DNA from: Salinispora pacifica CNR114
GTDB lineage: Bacteria > Actinomycetota > Actinomycetes > Mycobacteriales > Micromonosporaceae
DNA length: 64,000 nt
Assembly: GCF_000514775.1 (NCBI RefSeq)
Contig: NZ_AZWO01000004.1
Location: forward strand, 10,089-74,088
Direction of reading: 5' to 3'
The position numbers were made by a program, and so were the translations under genes. Positions 17,877 through 27,197 of this stretch are shown here, in pieces. The notes under the pieces were generated by a model. That model was not told the DNA's origin and made no database searches. It saw only the letters and a list, made by a program, of their open reading frames with translations. Within the stretch, counting starts at the first letter, position 1. Each line of letters opens with the position of its first letter.

Positions 17877-19175
17877 TCACAGACCGAGCAGGCGCAACGA
17901 CACGGCGCCGGCCATGGCCTGGTTACCCGCGTCGTTCGGGTGAATGTGGTCCCCCGAGTCGTACGCCGGCAACAGTCGACTGGGCTGCTCCGGGTCGCGC
18001 AGCACCCGATCGAAGTCAATGACCCCGTCGAACTCCTTGCTGGTGCGCAGGTACTCGTTCACCGTCTGCCGGGTCGCCTCCTTCTCCGGCGTCCACACGC
18101 CCGGCTCGCCGTGCCCCTCGTACGGCGTCAACGTGCCCACCAGGCTCCGCAGGCCACGTGCCTTGACCTGCTGGTTGATCTGTCGGAGCGACGCGATGAT
18201 CGCCTCGGCGGAGTCGTCGGACATCCAGATGTCGTTGATGCCCAGGTGGGTGATCACGGCCTGCGCGCCGTTCTGGGCGAAGATGTCCTCGTCGAGCCGG
18301 GCGAGCGCGTTCGGCCCCAACTCGTTGTAGCCGGGGAACCCGCCAGCTCCCGGCTCCGCACCCTCGTGGTTGAGCCGGTTCCCGGCGAGACTCATGTTGA
18401 GCACGGCCGGGGTCCGGGAATCCGGACGGGCATCGATAAACCGATCGGCCAGCAGGTCCGGCCAGCGCTTGTTGGCGTTGAGGGTGCTGCCGTTGCCGTC
18501 GGCGATCGAGTCACCGAAGATCACCACTGACCCGGGACTCTTGCGCCGCTGCACATCGACGCCGGACAGGAAGAACCAGCAGCAGTCCGCAAGCCTCGAC
18601 AGACCGGCGCCGGTATCCGAGGTGAGATCATCATCGCCGATGAAGCTCGTCTGGCGGGACGTGCCGTGGAAGGTCACCGGGCCGGTCAGGACCGGGTAGT
18701 AGACCGTGACCACGAGGTCCTGCTGGTCACCGATCGGGAAGGCGATCGGGTCACTGATCAGCTCGGCACCCTGGTTCATCGTGGCCGAGGCTGCCCCACC
18801 GAACGTCAGCTCCCGCACCGAGGTCGGATCGATGTCGGACAGATCATCGGGAGTCGTCTCGTCCGGCCGGGCAATCGTCGCCCGACCGACCTCGACGGGC
18901 TGCTCGCCGTACATGTTGCTCAACCGGACTCGCAGTACCGACCCCCCCACCGTGGTGTGCACGATGTTCCGGATGGTCTGGTCCTCAAGGCCCCGGTTGG
19001 TCAGGCCGCCCGAATTGCCCCGGGCCACCGCGGTCGCCCAACTCGCGGCCCAGGTTTCCTTTCCGTGCTTCGCCACCCCGGCCGACGAATCCGCATTCGC
19101 CACCAGGCTGGGACTAGCCATCATCAGCAGTGCGGCGGTAGCCGCCACAAAATGCCATTTCTTCGGAGTCGACAT
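17877..19175 (-). CDS. Secreted SGNH/GDSL hydrolase
   Basis: This 432-residue exported esterase has a signal peptide (HFVAATAALLMMASPSLVANA) and an N-terminal beta-rich region followed by an SGNH domain. The four blocks are VIFGDSIADGNGS (nucleophile Ser), NMSLAGNRL (Gly), GINDIWM (Asn), and the DHIHPND Asp/His pair. Such enzymes deacylate polysaccharides or lipids outside the cell. The ATG follows a GGAGGATC ribosome site and a plausible promoter lies upstream. A role in the adjacent biosynthetic locus is possible but unsupported. Confidence 0.88.
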   Translation of the reverse strand: MSTPKKWHFVAATAALLMMASPSLVANADSSAGVAKHGKETWAASWATAVARGNSGGLTNRGLEDQTIRNIVHTTVGGSVLRVRLSNMYGEQPVEVGRATIARPDETTPDDLSDIDPTSVRELTFGGAASATMNQGAELISDPIAFPIGDQQDLVVTVYYPVLTGPVTFHGTSRQTSFIGDDDLTSDTGAGLSRLADCCWFFLSGVDVQRRKSPGSVVIFGDSIADGNGSTLNANKRWPDLLADRFIDARPDSRTPAVLNMSLAGNRLNHEGAEPGAGGFPGYNELGPNALARLDEDIFAQNGAQAVITHLGINDIWMSDDSAEAIIASLRQINQQVKARGLRSLVGTLTPYEGHGEPGVWTPEKEATRQTVNEYLRTSKEFDGVIDFDRVLRDPEQPSRLLPAYDSGDHIHPNDAGNQAMAGAVSLRLLGL

Positions 19176-19245
19176 TGATCCTCCATTGTTGGCAAACCCA
19201 GCGTCCATCCCGGCCGCTGCCGGCGCTCAACTGGGCATGCTGCGG

Positions 19246-19275
19246 AACGTATCCGGCACCGTGTGGAGGCGTCAA
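19246..19275 (-). promoter_or_regulatory. Sigma70-type promoter for the secreted hydrolase
   Basis: On the minus strand TTGACG and TACGTT are spaced by 18 nt, about 70 nt upstream of the 19175 start codon. It fits the vegetative (HrdB-type) consensus. Confidence 0.5.
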
Positions 19276-19452
19276 TCAACCTGATCGACGTGATCACGTG
19301 TCCTGCTGGACTGGCCGAAAGCCCCCTTCGGCTCGTGATCGGTTCCGTTGTCTGTCCTAGGCTCGCAGGTGCTGGCGCGGTCGCCCGCGGCCCGCACCGA
19401 TGCCCCGGGCACTCGCCCTGGGCACATCGCTGCCACAGAGGGGAGCGTCCGG

Positions 19453-21018
19453 ATGGCCAACCGACCGCAGCCGGGCTACGTGAACCAGGCATTGGCACTT
19501 TTCGCCGATTTCGGTGACCGCGACGCAATCGTTGCCGGCGCACGTCGGCTGACCTATGCCGACGTGCACGCCCAGGTATGCGGATTCGCCACCGCAATGC
19601 TCCGCCGCGGAATCCGACCCGGTGCCGCGGTGCTGGTGTCGCTCGGCAATCCGCTGGAAGGGCCGCTGCTACAGCTCGCGCTGCACCTACTTGGCTGCCG
19701 TACGATGTGGATCGCTCCGGTGACCTCCCATCGGGAGATCAAGGAGTTCGTCGAACTCGCCCGGCCCGACGCCCTGCTCTACGACGCCCGCGATTCGGCC
19801 AACATCGGGGCAGAGCTGGCCGCGGGGCTGGGTGACCGGCCGGTGCTCCGCCTCGGCGTGGACCTGCTCCCCGTACCGGCCGGGGCTGACCTGCCCGCCC
19901 CGGCGTCGGCGGCGGAATCTCTCCTGCAGACCTCCGGCACCACCGGCACTCCGAAGCTGGTGCGGCACCAGGAGAGCTTCTACGCCCAGATCCTCGCCCT
20001 GGCCGCCGGCTTCCGCACCGCCGGGTTGCCGCTGCTGCGGCACCTGTCCTACTCCCCGATGTGGCTGGCCAGCGGCCAGATCACCACCCTGTTCAATCTC
20101 TTCACCGGCGGCGTGCTGTTTCCCCGGGAGGGCTGGGACGCGGCGGAGTTCATCCGGACCGTGCCGACCGAGCGGATCACCTCCACCTTCCTGACCCCGC
20201 CGATGCTCTACGAGGTGCTCGATCACCCCGCCCTGCCCGGGGCGGACTTCTCCTCGATGTTCATGTTCAACGTGGGCGCCGGTCCCGCCGCACCTGCCCG
20301 GCTGCGCCAGGCGATCACTCGGTTCGGTCCGGTGCTGCGCATCGTGTACGGGCTCAGCGAGGCGGTGGTGGTGACCGCGCAGCCGGGCCTGACCGAGGAC
20401 CCGGAACACCCGGAGCGACTGCGCTCCTGTGGGGAGCCGTACGGCGACGTGCGGATCGAGATCCGCGGCCCGGACGGGACGGTCCTGCCACCTGATGTGG
20501 ACGGTGAGGTGTGGGTACAGACCGCGCTCCGCTTCGCCGGCTACCACGGCAACCCTGACCTGACCGCGGACACCCTGGTGGACGGTTGGGTTCGCACCCG
20601 AGATGTCGGCCACCTCGACCCGGACGGCTACCTGTACCTGGTCGACCGGCTGCAGGACCGAATCCTCACCCGTCGGCGTAGCTGGCCGATCTACTCCCGG
20701 CCGATCGAGGACGCGCTGGCGGGGCATCCCGACGTCCGGGCGGCGGCGGTGATCGGCGTGCCCGACGAGGTCGCCGGCGAACTGCCGTACGCCTACGTGG
20801 TGCCGCGGCCCGGCGCGGCGGTGACCGGCGCGGAACTGATCGATGTGGTGACCGCCGCACTCAGCGACACCTGGGCACCCGGCGAGGTGGAGTTCGTCGC
20901 CGCGCTGCCCCTGAACCGCGCCAACAAGGTCGACAAACGGGCCCTGCGGGCGCGGTACACGGCCAGCCACCCGTCGGCCGTCGAGCACCCGGAGGCATCG
21001 ATCGGCCGTCGCGCGTGA
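19453..21018 (+). CDS. AMP-dependent acyl-CoA synthetase/ligase
   Basis: This 521-residue ANL-superfamily enzyme activates a carboxylate as acyl-AMP and passes it to CoA or a carrier protein. The P-loop reads LLQTSGTTGTPK, with YGLSEAVVV, the GWVRTRDVG hinge region and the C-terminal catalytic Lys in LPLNRANKVDKRALR. The start is ATG after GAGGGGAGC. It overlaps the MFS gene by 4 nt (GTGA), so they are co-transcribed. It is one of three AMP ligases in the region; substrate unknown. Confidence 0.87.
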   Translation: MANRPQPGYVNQALALFADFGDRDAIVAGARRLTYADVHAQVCGFATAMLRRGIRPGAAVLVSLGNPLEGPLLQLALHLLGCRTMWIAPVTSHREIKEFVELARPDALLYDARDSANIGAELAAGLGDRPVLRLGVDLLPVPAGADLPAPASAAESLLQTSGTTGTPKLVRHQESFYAQILALAAGFRTAGLPLLRHLSYSPMWLASGQITTLFNLFTGGVLFPREGWDAAEFIRTVPTERITSTFLTPPMLYEVLDHPALPGADFSSMFMFNVGAGPAAPARLRQAITRFGPVLRIVYGLSEAVVVTAQPGLTEDPEHPERLRSCGEPYGDVRIEIRGPDGTVLPPDVDGEVWVQTALRFAGYHGNPDLTADTLVDGWVRTRDVGHLDPDGYLYLVDRLQDRILTRRRSWPIYSRPIEDALAGHPDVRAAAVIGVPDEVAGELPYAYVVPRPGAAVTGAELIDVVTAALSDTWAPGEVEFVAALPLNRANKVDKRALRARYTASHPSAVEHPEASIGRRA

Positions 21019-22253
21019 CCCCACGGCGCGAGCTGGTCGCGCTCGTCGGTGCCAACCTGCTGTCCAATCTCGGTAGCCGAATATCGATCATCGCCATTCC
21101 CTGGCTGGTGTTGGAGACAACCGGTAGCCCGGCGAAGATGGGGCTGGTCGCCGCCGCCGAGACCCTGCCCTACCTACTCTCCAGCGGCCTCGGCCCCCCG
21201 CTGGCCGACCGGATCGGTCTGCGCCGCACCTCGATCCTCGCCGACCTGGGTAGCGCCGCACTGATGGTGGCGGTGGCCCTCACCCCGTGGCTCGGCTTCG
21301 GCGCGCTACTGATCCTGGTGGCCCTGGTGGGCGCGCTGCGCGGCGTCGGTGACCGGGTCAAGCAGGCGATGTTCCGCCCGGCCGCGGAGGCTGCCGGGGT
21401 CCGGCTGATCCGGCTCACCTCGATCTACGACGGGCTGTCCCGGCTGATGACCCTACTCGGGGCGAGCCTCGGCGGCCTGCTCATCTGGTGGCTCGGAGCC
21501 ACCCTGGCGATTCTCGTTGACGCGGCGACCTTCGCGGTCTGCGCGCTACTGATCTCCACCCTGGTGCGTCACCGCACCGGTAGCCCGGCCAGCTCTACGC
21601 CGGAGCGCTATTCGCGGGCACTCGCCGGCGGCCTCCGGTATCTCCGGCAGGACCGGATGGTGCTCACCATGCTGCTGGTGATCTCCGCACTGAACATGGT
21701 GGTGAACGCGAGTGTCGCGGTCTACATCCCGCTCTGGGTGGCAGACGTGTTGGGCAACCCGGCCGGGCTGGGGCTGGTGCTCGGTGCCTTCACCGCCGGA
21801 GCCCTACTGGGCAACGTGCTGTTCACCAGCTTCGGCTCGCGGCTACGTAGGGATCTGACCTTCGCGATCGGCGCCGCGGTCAGTGGCCCACCCCGGCTGC
21901 TGGTCCTGGCCCTCAGCGACAATCTCACCGTGGTGGTCGTGGTGACCTTCGTATCCGGAATCGGCATCGCCGTGGTCAACCCGCTGCTCGGGGTCGCGCT
22001 GTACGAACGTCCCCCGGCCGAGCTCCAGGCCCGGGTGATCGGGCTGGCCGGTGCGCTTGCCTTCGCCGGTCTACCCCTGGGTGCGCTGCTCGGTGGCGCG
22101 TCCGTCACCATCCTCGGCCTCGAGTCCGCGCTGCTGACCGCGGCCCTGTTCATCTTCATCGCCACCGCTGTTCCCCTCGCCGCCCTCGTACGCCGGATGC
22201 GGACCAAACCGCCCTTGGCCAACGCCTCCGAGCAGGGACGGATTTCCGCTTAG
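21015..22253 (+). CDS. MFS transporter, probable exporter
   Basis: This 412-residue polytopic protein has about 12 hydrophobic helices and an N-terminal LVGANLLSNLGSRISIIAIPWL typical of MFS drug exporters of the MFS_3 (enterobactin exporter-like) type. Conserved loop LADRIGLRRTSILADLG follows helix 2. It begins with GTG within the stop of the ligase gene. In this setting the likely role is export of, or self-resistance to, the product of the 14-36 kb locus. Confidence 0.87.
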   Translation: MTPRRELVALVGANLLSNLGSRISIIAIPWLVLETTGSPAKMGLVAAAETLPYLLSSGLGPPLADRIGLRRTSILADLGSAALMVAVALTPWLGFGALLILVALVGALRGVGDRVKQAMFRPAAEAAGVRLIRLTSIYDGLSRLMTLLGASLGGLLIWWLGATLAILVDAATFAVCALLISTLVRHRTGSPASSTPERYSRALAGGLRYLRQDRMVLTMLLVISALNMVVNASVAVYIPLWVADVLGNPAGLGLVLGAFTAGALLGNVLFTSFGSRLRRDLTFAIGAAVSGPPRLLVLALSDNLTVVVVVTFVSGIGIAVVNPLLGVALYERPPAELQARVIGLAGALAFAGLPLGALLGGASVTILGLESALLTAALFIFIATAVPLAALVRRMRTKPPLANASEQGRISA

Positions 22254-22285
22254 CGCCCCGGCGTCTCCTGCGCTAGCGTCCGGAC

Positions 22286-22990
22286 ATGGCAACGGCGTAC
22301 AGCGAAGCAACCGATCCTTACTGCCTGCGGGCGCAGGAGCGCCATGCTCTGCTCCAGGGACATCCGTGGCGACGTTTCGTGGTGCTGGGCGACAGCGTCG
22401 CGGAAGGACTCTGCGAACCGGTAGACGGCTACTCGGAGGTGCAGTGGGCCGATCGGATCGCCGCCGAGCTGCGCGCCCGGGCGCCGGAACTCGTCTACCG
22501 AAATCTCGGGTTGCGCGGGCTGCGGGCGGACCAGGTCCGGGCCAGCCAGCTCGGTCCGGCGCTGGAGTTCGAACCGGATCTTGCCCTGGTCGTCTGCGGC
22601 GGCAACGACGCGTTCCGACCCGGTTACGACCCCGCCGCGGTGGACGCCGAGATCACCCGGATGGTCGAGGCGCTACAGCACGCCGGGGCGACGGTCATCA
22701 CGGTCGGGATGTTCGACGTGTCGCACAGCCCCGCCGTGCCCGAGCCGCGCCGCGCCGGCCTCGGTCGGCGTCTGCGCCGGCTGGCCGAACACACCCGTGC
22801 GGTGGCCAACCGTCTCGGCACCGTCCATGTGCATCTGACCGACCACCCGCTGACCGCCGACCCCTCCATCTACAGCAGCGACGGCCGCCACGGAAGTGCC
22901 CGCAGCGACGCCGTCGCCGCGGCGGAGACGCTCCGTAGCCTCGCGCACCATCTCGGTGCGACGAGCGCTGACCGGAGCAGCCCCCGCTGA
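22286..22990 (+). CDS. Cytosolic SGNH hydrolase-type esterase
   Basis: This 234-residue protein lacks a signal peptide. SGNH blocks: VVLGDSVAEG (Ser), a Gly in YRNLGLRGLRA, VVCGGNDAF (Asn), and the Asp/His pair in YSSDGRHGSAR. It follows the MFS gene by 32 bp on the same strand. It may deacylate an intermediate or precursor. A 26-bp repeat overlaps its stop codon. Confidence 0.83.
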   Translation: MATAYSEATDPYCLRAQERHALLQGHPWRRFVVLGDSVAEGLCEPVDGYSEVQWADRIAAELRARAPELVYRNLGLRGLRADQVRASQLGPALEFEPDLALVVCGGNDAFRPGYDPAAVDAEITRMVEALQHAGATVITVGMFDVSHSPAVPEPRRAGLGRRLRRLAEHTRAVANRLGTVHVHLTDHPLTADPSIYSSDGRHGSARSDAVAAAETLRSLAHHLGATSADRSSPR

Positions 22991-23026
22991 CGGAGCGGCC
23001 AGCGCTGACCGGAGCAGCCCCCGCTG
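22964..23026 (+). repeat. Two copies of a 26-bp direct repeat at the end of the SGNH gene
   Basis: The unit beginning AGCGCTGACCGGAGCAGCCC occurs at 22964-22989 and again, identically, at 23001-23026. The first copy runs into the stop codon of the SGNH gene, so a local duplication has copied the coding tail into the intergenic space. Confidence 0.85.
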
Positions 23027-23035
23027 GCCGGGGGC
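23017..23035. terminator. Hairpin between convergent SGNH and ATP-grasp genes
   Basis: GCCCCCG and CGGGGGC pair around CTGGC. It could terminate transcription from both the plus-strand ligase-MFS-SGNH operon and the minus-strand biosynthetic operon. Confidence 0.5.
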
Positions 23036-23069
23036 CGGCTCCCGGTGGGAACGGACCCCACACGACGAG

Positions 23070-24443
23070 TCAGGACGGCGGCGGGTCCGTCACCAGCAGG
23101 CCGGAGATCAGCACACCGCGGGCCAGGTTGAGCACTCCCGCGCTACCGGGGTAGCCGATGCGAACGCAGGCACCCGCCGGCTGCCGGCCGAAGAGATACG
23201 GGGCGATGCTGTACGGCACCTCCGCGGTGACCAACTCCCCGGTCTCCATGTGCACGAACTCCACCGGTACGTCGTCGGCGCGCACATAGCGTTGCAGGAT
23301 GAAGCCGCCCTGCCGGGCGAACCGGCCCACCGCCTCCCGCCAGGCGTCCGCGTCGGTTTCCCGGCCGATCAGCACGTCCACCCCGGCGGACCCACCGGAC
23401 GGCTTGACCACCAGGTCGTGCCGGTCCGCCACCGCCTGCTCGACCAGGTCCGGACCGAACAGCCAGGTCTGCGGCACATACCGGTGAATCAGATCCCGGT
23501 CAGCTGTCGGTAACGCATCAGCGTCCGCCCAGAGCCAGGCGAGCACCTGCTTGTTTCCGAGCAGCCACGCCGCCGCCGACACCCACATCGGGACGGATCC
23601 CGCCCGTACCGCCGCCTCCAGGGCGTCCGCCCCGGCGCTGGGCGTGAGGCGGTTCGGTACGAAGAGCCGGAACAGCCCGTCAACCGGGGCGCCCCGAATG
23701 ACCAGCCGCCCCTCGGTGTCCCGGGTGGCCTCGGCAACCGGTGCCACGACCAGATCCAGGCCGGCGACGGCGGCGGCGCGGTCCACCACCGGCGCCAACT
23801 TCCGGTAGAAGCGCTCCGGGACCTCCAGCCCCGGGTACTCGGCGTCAAAGTCGATCAACAATGCGAGCCGCGCCCCGGCCGCCAAGCCAAGACCGTCTCG
23901 AATCGCTGCGAACCGCAGGTCCACCGCGGAGGGCGCCGGTTCCATCCGGACCCCCCGGTCGAGGCCCCGCCGCCGGTAGAGCTCAACGAACCGGCGCACC
24001 GTCGTGTCGGCGTCGAGCGCCCCACCGAGACTACTGTCGATGTTGTACTCCACCACCCGCGGCACTCCGTCGCTCAGCAGCACGTCCGGCCGGAACCCGG
24101 CCAGCAACGCCTCTGTGAGCGGCTCGGCCTCGTCGAGCAGCCGGTTCTGCCCCACCGGCATCCCGAGCAGGTGGCGTAGCTCCCCCGCCGTCCTGGCCCG
24201 CCGTCGACACGACTCGAAGATCAGCTGGGCGAGCCGGTCACAGACGGAGTTGAGCACCCGCAGCGAGGTCCGGTCCATCACCGGTGGTCGGGCCAGCCGC
24301 CACTGCTGATTGTACGAAGCCCGGCCATCGAAGATATCGCGCCAGGACTCCACCCCGGCAGAGACCAGGTCGGCGCGAAGGTCAACGGGCAGGTCCAGCC
24401 AGGCCTGCGCGGCGGACGGCCAGCGGTAGTCAACGTCGATCAT
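23070..24443 (-). CDS. ATP-grasp-like carboxylate-amine ligase (circularly permuted type, putative)
   Basis: This ~457-residue protein resembles circularly permuted ATP-grasp proteins, which form amide bonds through acyl phosphates. Suggestive blocks are VVEYNIDSSLGGALDAD, the KQVLAWLWADAD helix, and VVKPSGGSAGVDVLIG, a KPxxGxxG-type nucleotide loop; FILQRYVRADDVP follows. It is the last gene of the long minus-strand operon, directly after E1 beta. The start could instead be the ATG at 24455, overlapping E1 beta by 8 nt. A role in joining an amine such as 4-hydroxyphenylglycine to an acyl chain is an inference. The family call is from visible motifs only. Confidence 0.6.
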   Translation of the reverse strand: MIDVDYRWPSAAQAWLDLPVDLRADLVSAGVESWRDIFDGRASYNQQWRLARPPVMDRTSLRVLNSVCDRLAQLIFESCRRRARTAGELRHLLGMPVGQNRLLDEAEPLTEALLAGFRPDVLLSDGVPRVVEYNIDSSLGGALDADTTVRRFVELYRRRGLDRGVRMEPAPSAVDLRFAAIRDGLGLAAGARLALLIDFDAEYPGLEVPERFYRKLAPVVDRAAAVAGLDLVVAPVAEATRDTEGRLVIRGAPVDGLFRLFVPNRLTPSAGADALEAAVRAGSVPMWVSAAAWLLGNKQVLAWLWADADALPTADRDLIHRYVPQTWLFGPDLVEQAVADRHDLVVKPSGGSAGVDVLIGRETDADAWREAVGRFARQGGFILQRYVRADDVPVEFVHMETGELVTAEVPYSIAPYLFGRQPAGACVRIGYPGSAGVLNLARGVLISGLLVTDPPPS

Positions 24444-24447
24444 GTGG

Positions 24448-25413
24448 TCATCCATCCTTGGTGACGTGGGCGATGGCCTGCCGCAGCAGCTCACGGCCCG
24501 GTTGTACGGCTCGGTCCAGGGCCGGGGCGAACGGCAGCACCGCACCGTCCGGACGGGTTACCCGACGCGGCGGCGCCTGCAGTCGTACCTGCTCGACCAC
24601 GGTGGCGATGACCTCGCCGGCGATGCCGCAGGAACGGTTGGAGTCGTCGACCACCACCAACCGCCCGGTCCGGGCGACCGAGCCGAGCAGTCCGTCCCAG
24701 TCGAACGGGTACAGGGTGCGTGGGTCGAACACCTCCACCGAGACCTCGCCGGCCAGTTCGTCGGCGACGGCGAGCGCATCGTGCACCAGGTGCCCGACCG
24801 CGACCACCGTCACGTCGGCTCCGGTTCGATGCACTCGCCCCCGCCCCAACGGCACCGGCACCGGGTCGCTGACCTCGGCCCGGAGCTCAAGCGCCGCGGC
24901 CGGGGCGAACACCACCACCGGGTCGTCGCAGCGGATCGCCGACACCAGCAGGCCGTACGCGTCCGCCGGGGTGGCCGGCACCACGGTGGTCACCCCGGCA
25001 TGAGCGAAGAGGCTGTACGGATGGTCGGAGTGCTGCCCCGCCCACCCGGTACGCGACCCGGACCCGGGCACCAGGTAGGTGACCGGCACCGCGCACTGAC
25101 CACCGGTCATCAACGGAAACTTGTGCGCGTGGTTGACGATCTGTTCGAAGACCAGAAACAGCAGTGCGGGGATCTGGAACTCCACCACCGGCCGTGCCCC
25201 GGTCAACGCCGCACCGGTGGCGAAGCTGGTGAACGCCTGCTCCGAGAGCGGGGTGTCGCGGACCCGCTCGGGGCCGAAACGCTTCAGTAGCCCGGCGGTG
25301 ACCGCCGACGCGGCGACCCGGATGTCCTCCCCGAGCAGGAACACCTCCTCGTCCCGGGCCAACTCGTCGGCGAGCGCCCGGTTGAGCGCCCTGCGGTAGG
25401 ACAGCCGCGGCAT
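24448..25413 (-). CDS. 2-oxo acid dehydrogenase E1 component, beta subunit
   Basis: This 321-residue protein is a transketolase-like pyrimidine-binding subunit. With the adjacent alpha subunit it forms a TPP-dependent E1 enzyme that decarboxylates a 2-oxo acid. Motifs: YRRALNRALADELARDEEVFLLGEDI, the FATGAALTGARPVVEFQIPA block and the C-terminal EVFDPRTLYPFDWD transketolase C domain. Its ATG abuts the alpha stop (TAG then ATG). No E2 or E3 gene is nearby, as in PglB/PglC of phenylglycine pathways. Confidence 0.9.
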   Translation of the reverse strand: MPRLSYRRALNRALADELARDEEVFLLGEDIRVAASAVTAGLLKRFGPERVRDTPLSEQAFTSFATGAALTGARPVVEFQIPALLFLVFEQIVNHAHKFPLMTGGQCAVPVTYLVPGSGSRTGWAGQHSDHPYSLFAHAGVTTVVPATPADAYGLLVSAIRCDDPVVVFAPAAALELRAEVSDPVPVPLGRGRVHRTGADVTVVAVGHLVHDALAVADELAGEVSVEVFDPRTLYPFDWDGLLGSVARTGRLVVVDDSNRSCGIAGEVIATVVEQVRLQAPPRRVTRPDGAVLPFAPALDRAVQPGRELLRQAIAHVTKDG

Positions 25414-26385
25414 CTATCCACCTCCGGTGCGGGCGGTCAGCCCACTGGCGTACAGGTACTCCAGCGCGGTGGCGGGGTCGGGCTCGGCGGCGGCGAGCGC
25501 CTGCGCGACCGCCGCCTCCAGCACCGCCTCCACGTCGGCGTCGACCGCCGCCCGATCGCCGGCCGACAGCCGGGAGCCGGCGATCCGCACCGGGTCCCGG
25601 GAGCGCCCCCGAGCGACCTCCGCCGGCGAGCGATAGTCGAGGCGGACCGCGTGTTCGAAGGTGTGGTGGGCGTCAAAGCGGAACGTGCGGGCCTCCAGGA
25701 ACTCGGGAGCACCGTCGGCGCGCATCCGGGCGAGGGCGGCGGCGGTCCGGGCGTGCACGGCGGCCGGGTCCTGCCCGTCCACCGTGCTCGCTCGAATACC
25801 GAACGCCTCCGCTCGCGCCGGGATGCTGCCCGCCACCGCGTCGGCCACCGGCATGGTGGTCGCGTAGCCGTTGTTCTCGCAGACGAACAGCACCGGCACC
25901 CGCCAGAGTGCGGCCAGGTTGAACGCCTCCAGCAGCATCCCCTCGTTGACCGCGCCGTCGCCGAGGAAGCTGACCCCCACCAGGTCCTCGCCCCGCCGAC
26001 GCCGAGCCCAGACGGCGCCGGTCACGATCGCGCCGCCGGCACCGACGATGGCATTGGCGCCGAGAACTCCGACGGCGAAGTCAGCGGCGTGCATCGACCC
26101 ACCCCGGCCTCGGTTCAGGCCCGTCACCCGACCACACAGCTCCGCCATCATCCGGGCCGGGTCAGCGCCCTTTGCGAGCACGTGCCCGTGCCCCCGATGG
26201 GTGCCGGCGACCACGTCGTCGGGGCGCAGCGCCGCACACACCCCAGCCGCGATCCCCTCCTGGCCCAGGTACGGATGAATGCCGCCGACGATGTGGCCGG
26301 AGCGGACGAGTTCGATCGCCCGCTCCTCGAACCGGCGGATCAGCCGCACCGTCCGGTAGAGCCGGATCGGGTCCGCTCCGCTCAC
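25414..26385 (-). CDS. 2-oxo acid dehydrogenase E1 component, alpha subunit
   Basis: This 323-residue TPP-binding subunit has the GDGAVNEG through CENN motif (GDG-X(26)-NN) for TPP-Mg binding, HLGQEG-like [13 protein letters not shown], and [12 protein letters not shown] with active-site His. The start is the GTG that overlaps the DUF3050 stop (GTGA). Possible substrates in this locus are 4-hydroxyphenylpyruvate, 4-hydroxybenzoylformate or pyruvate; sequence does not decide among them. Confidence 0.9.
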   Translation of the reverse strand: MSGADPIRLYRTVRLIRRFEERAIELVRSGHIVGGIHPYLGQEGIAAGVCAALRPDDVVAGTHRGHGHVLAKGADPARMMAELCGRVTGLNRGRGGSMHAADFAVGVLGANAIVGAGGAIVTGAVWARRRRGEDLVGVSFLGDGAVNEGMLLEAFNLAALWRVPVLFVCENNGYATTMPVADAVAGSIPARAEAFGIRASTVDGQDPAAVHARTAAALARMRADGAPEFLEARTFRFDAHHTFEHAVRLDYRSPAEVARGRSRDPVRIAGSRLSAGDRAAVDADVEAVLEAAVAQALAAAEPDPATALEYLYASGLTARTGGG

Positions 26386-27194
26386 CCGCGCCCCGATGCC
26401 GCTGCCGGGGCCCCCTTGACCGCGGCGAGGATGTCGTCCCACAACCGGGCGCGGGCGGCGAGCGCGGTGTTGACCGTGACTGCGCACTCCTGCCACTTGG
26501 CGTCGTCGTCGCCACAGAGGTCGGCGAGCATCTGCATGGCCATCGGCGTGTGCTGCTCGCCATCAACCTCGATGTGTCGCTCCAGGTAGTCAACGAACCG
26601 GGTCAATCGTCCGGACTGGTGGTTGACCGCGACCACCTGGGTGAACATCTCCGGGATCAGGTCCTCCCGACCGAACGCGAACGCGGCGGCCTGACAGTGC
26701 ACCGGGGTGCTTTCGATGATCCGCCAGGTGGTGCTGGCGAACGCCGCGGACGGGGCGGGCACCCCGGCCGCAGCCAACGACTCGGTTACCGGTCCGCCGG
26801 CGCGCAGTAGATCAATCAACTTCTCCACCGGCTCGGTGTTGGCACCGGCCTCGGTCATGCCCTGTACGTACAGCTCGAAGTGGCTGAGGTAGCCCGCACC
26901 CAGCTCGTCACTCTCCTCCACCATCACGATGTCGTTGATCAGGCGGCGGCTGCCGGTCGGCCCGGTCGGGATCCAGGGCACCGTCACACAGGTGAGCTGC
27001 CGCTGCAGCGACTTGAGCAGGGACATGAAGTCCCAGACCGCGAAGACGTGGTGCTCCATGAAGGTGACCAGCGCCGAGTGGTTGTCCAGGCTGGCGTACA
27101 GCGGATGCTGGACCACCTGGTCCCGACGGTCGGTAACCGCCTTTTCCAACCGCTCGATCCCCGGGTGTGTCTTTCCCCAGTCGTACCGTGACAT
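26382..27194 (-). CDS. DUF3050 protein, possible heme-oxygenase-like metal oxidase
   Basis: This 270-residue all-alpha protein matches my recollection of the DUF3050 family. Candidate metal-ligand segments, as in heme-oxygenase-like diiron oxidases, are [13 protein letters not shown] near residue 45, [17 protein letters not shown] near 95-110, and [13 protein letters not shown] near 205. No enzyme activity is established for the family to my knowledge. It sits between PhyH and E1 alpha with a 3-bp gap and a 4-bp overlap, so co-translation with oxidative enzymes is likely. An oxidative or decarboxylative tailoring role is inferred. Confidence 0.7.
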   Translation of the reverse strand: MSRYDWGKTHPGIERLEKAVTDRRDQVVQHPLYASLDNHSALVTFMEHHVFAVWDFMSLLKSLQRQLTCVTVPWIPTGPTGSRRLINDIVMVEESDELGAGYLSHFELYVQGMTEAGANTEPVEKLIDLLRAGGPVTESLAAAGVPAPSAAFASTTWRIIESTPVHCQAAAFAFGREDLIPEMFTQVVAVNHQSGRLTRFVDYLERHIEVDGEQHTPMAMQMLADLCGDDDAKWQECAVTVNTALAARARLWDDILAAVKGAPAAASGRG

Positions 27195-27197
27195 GAC

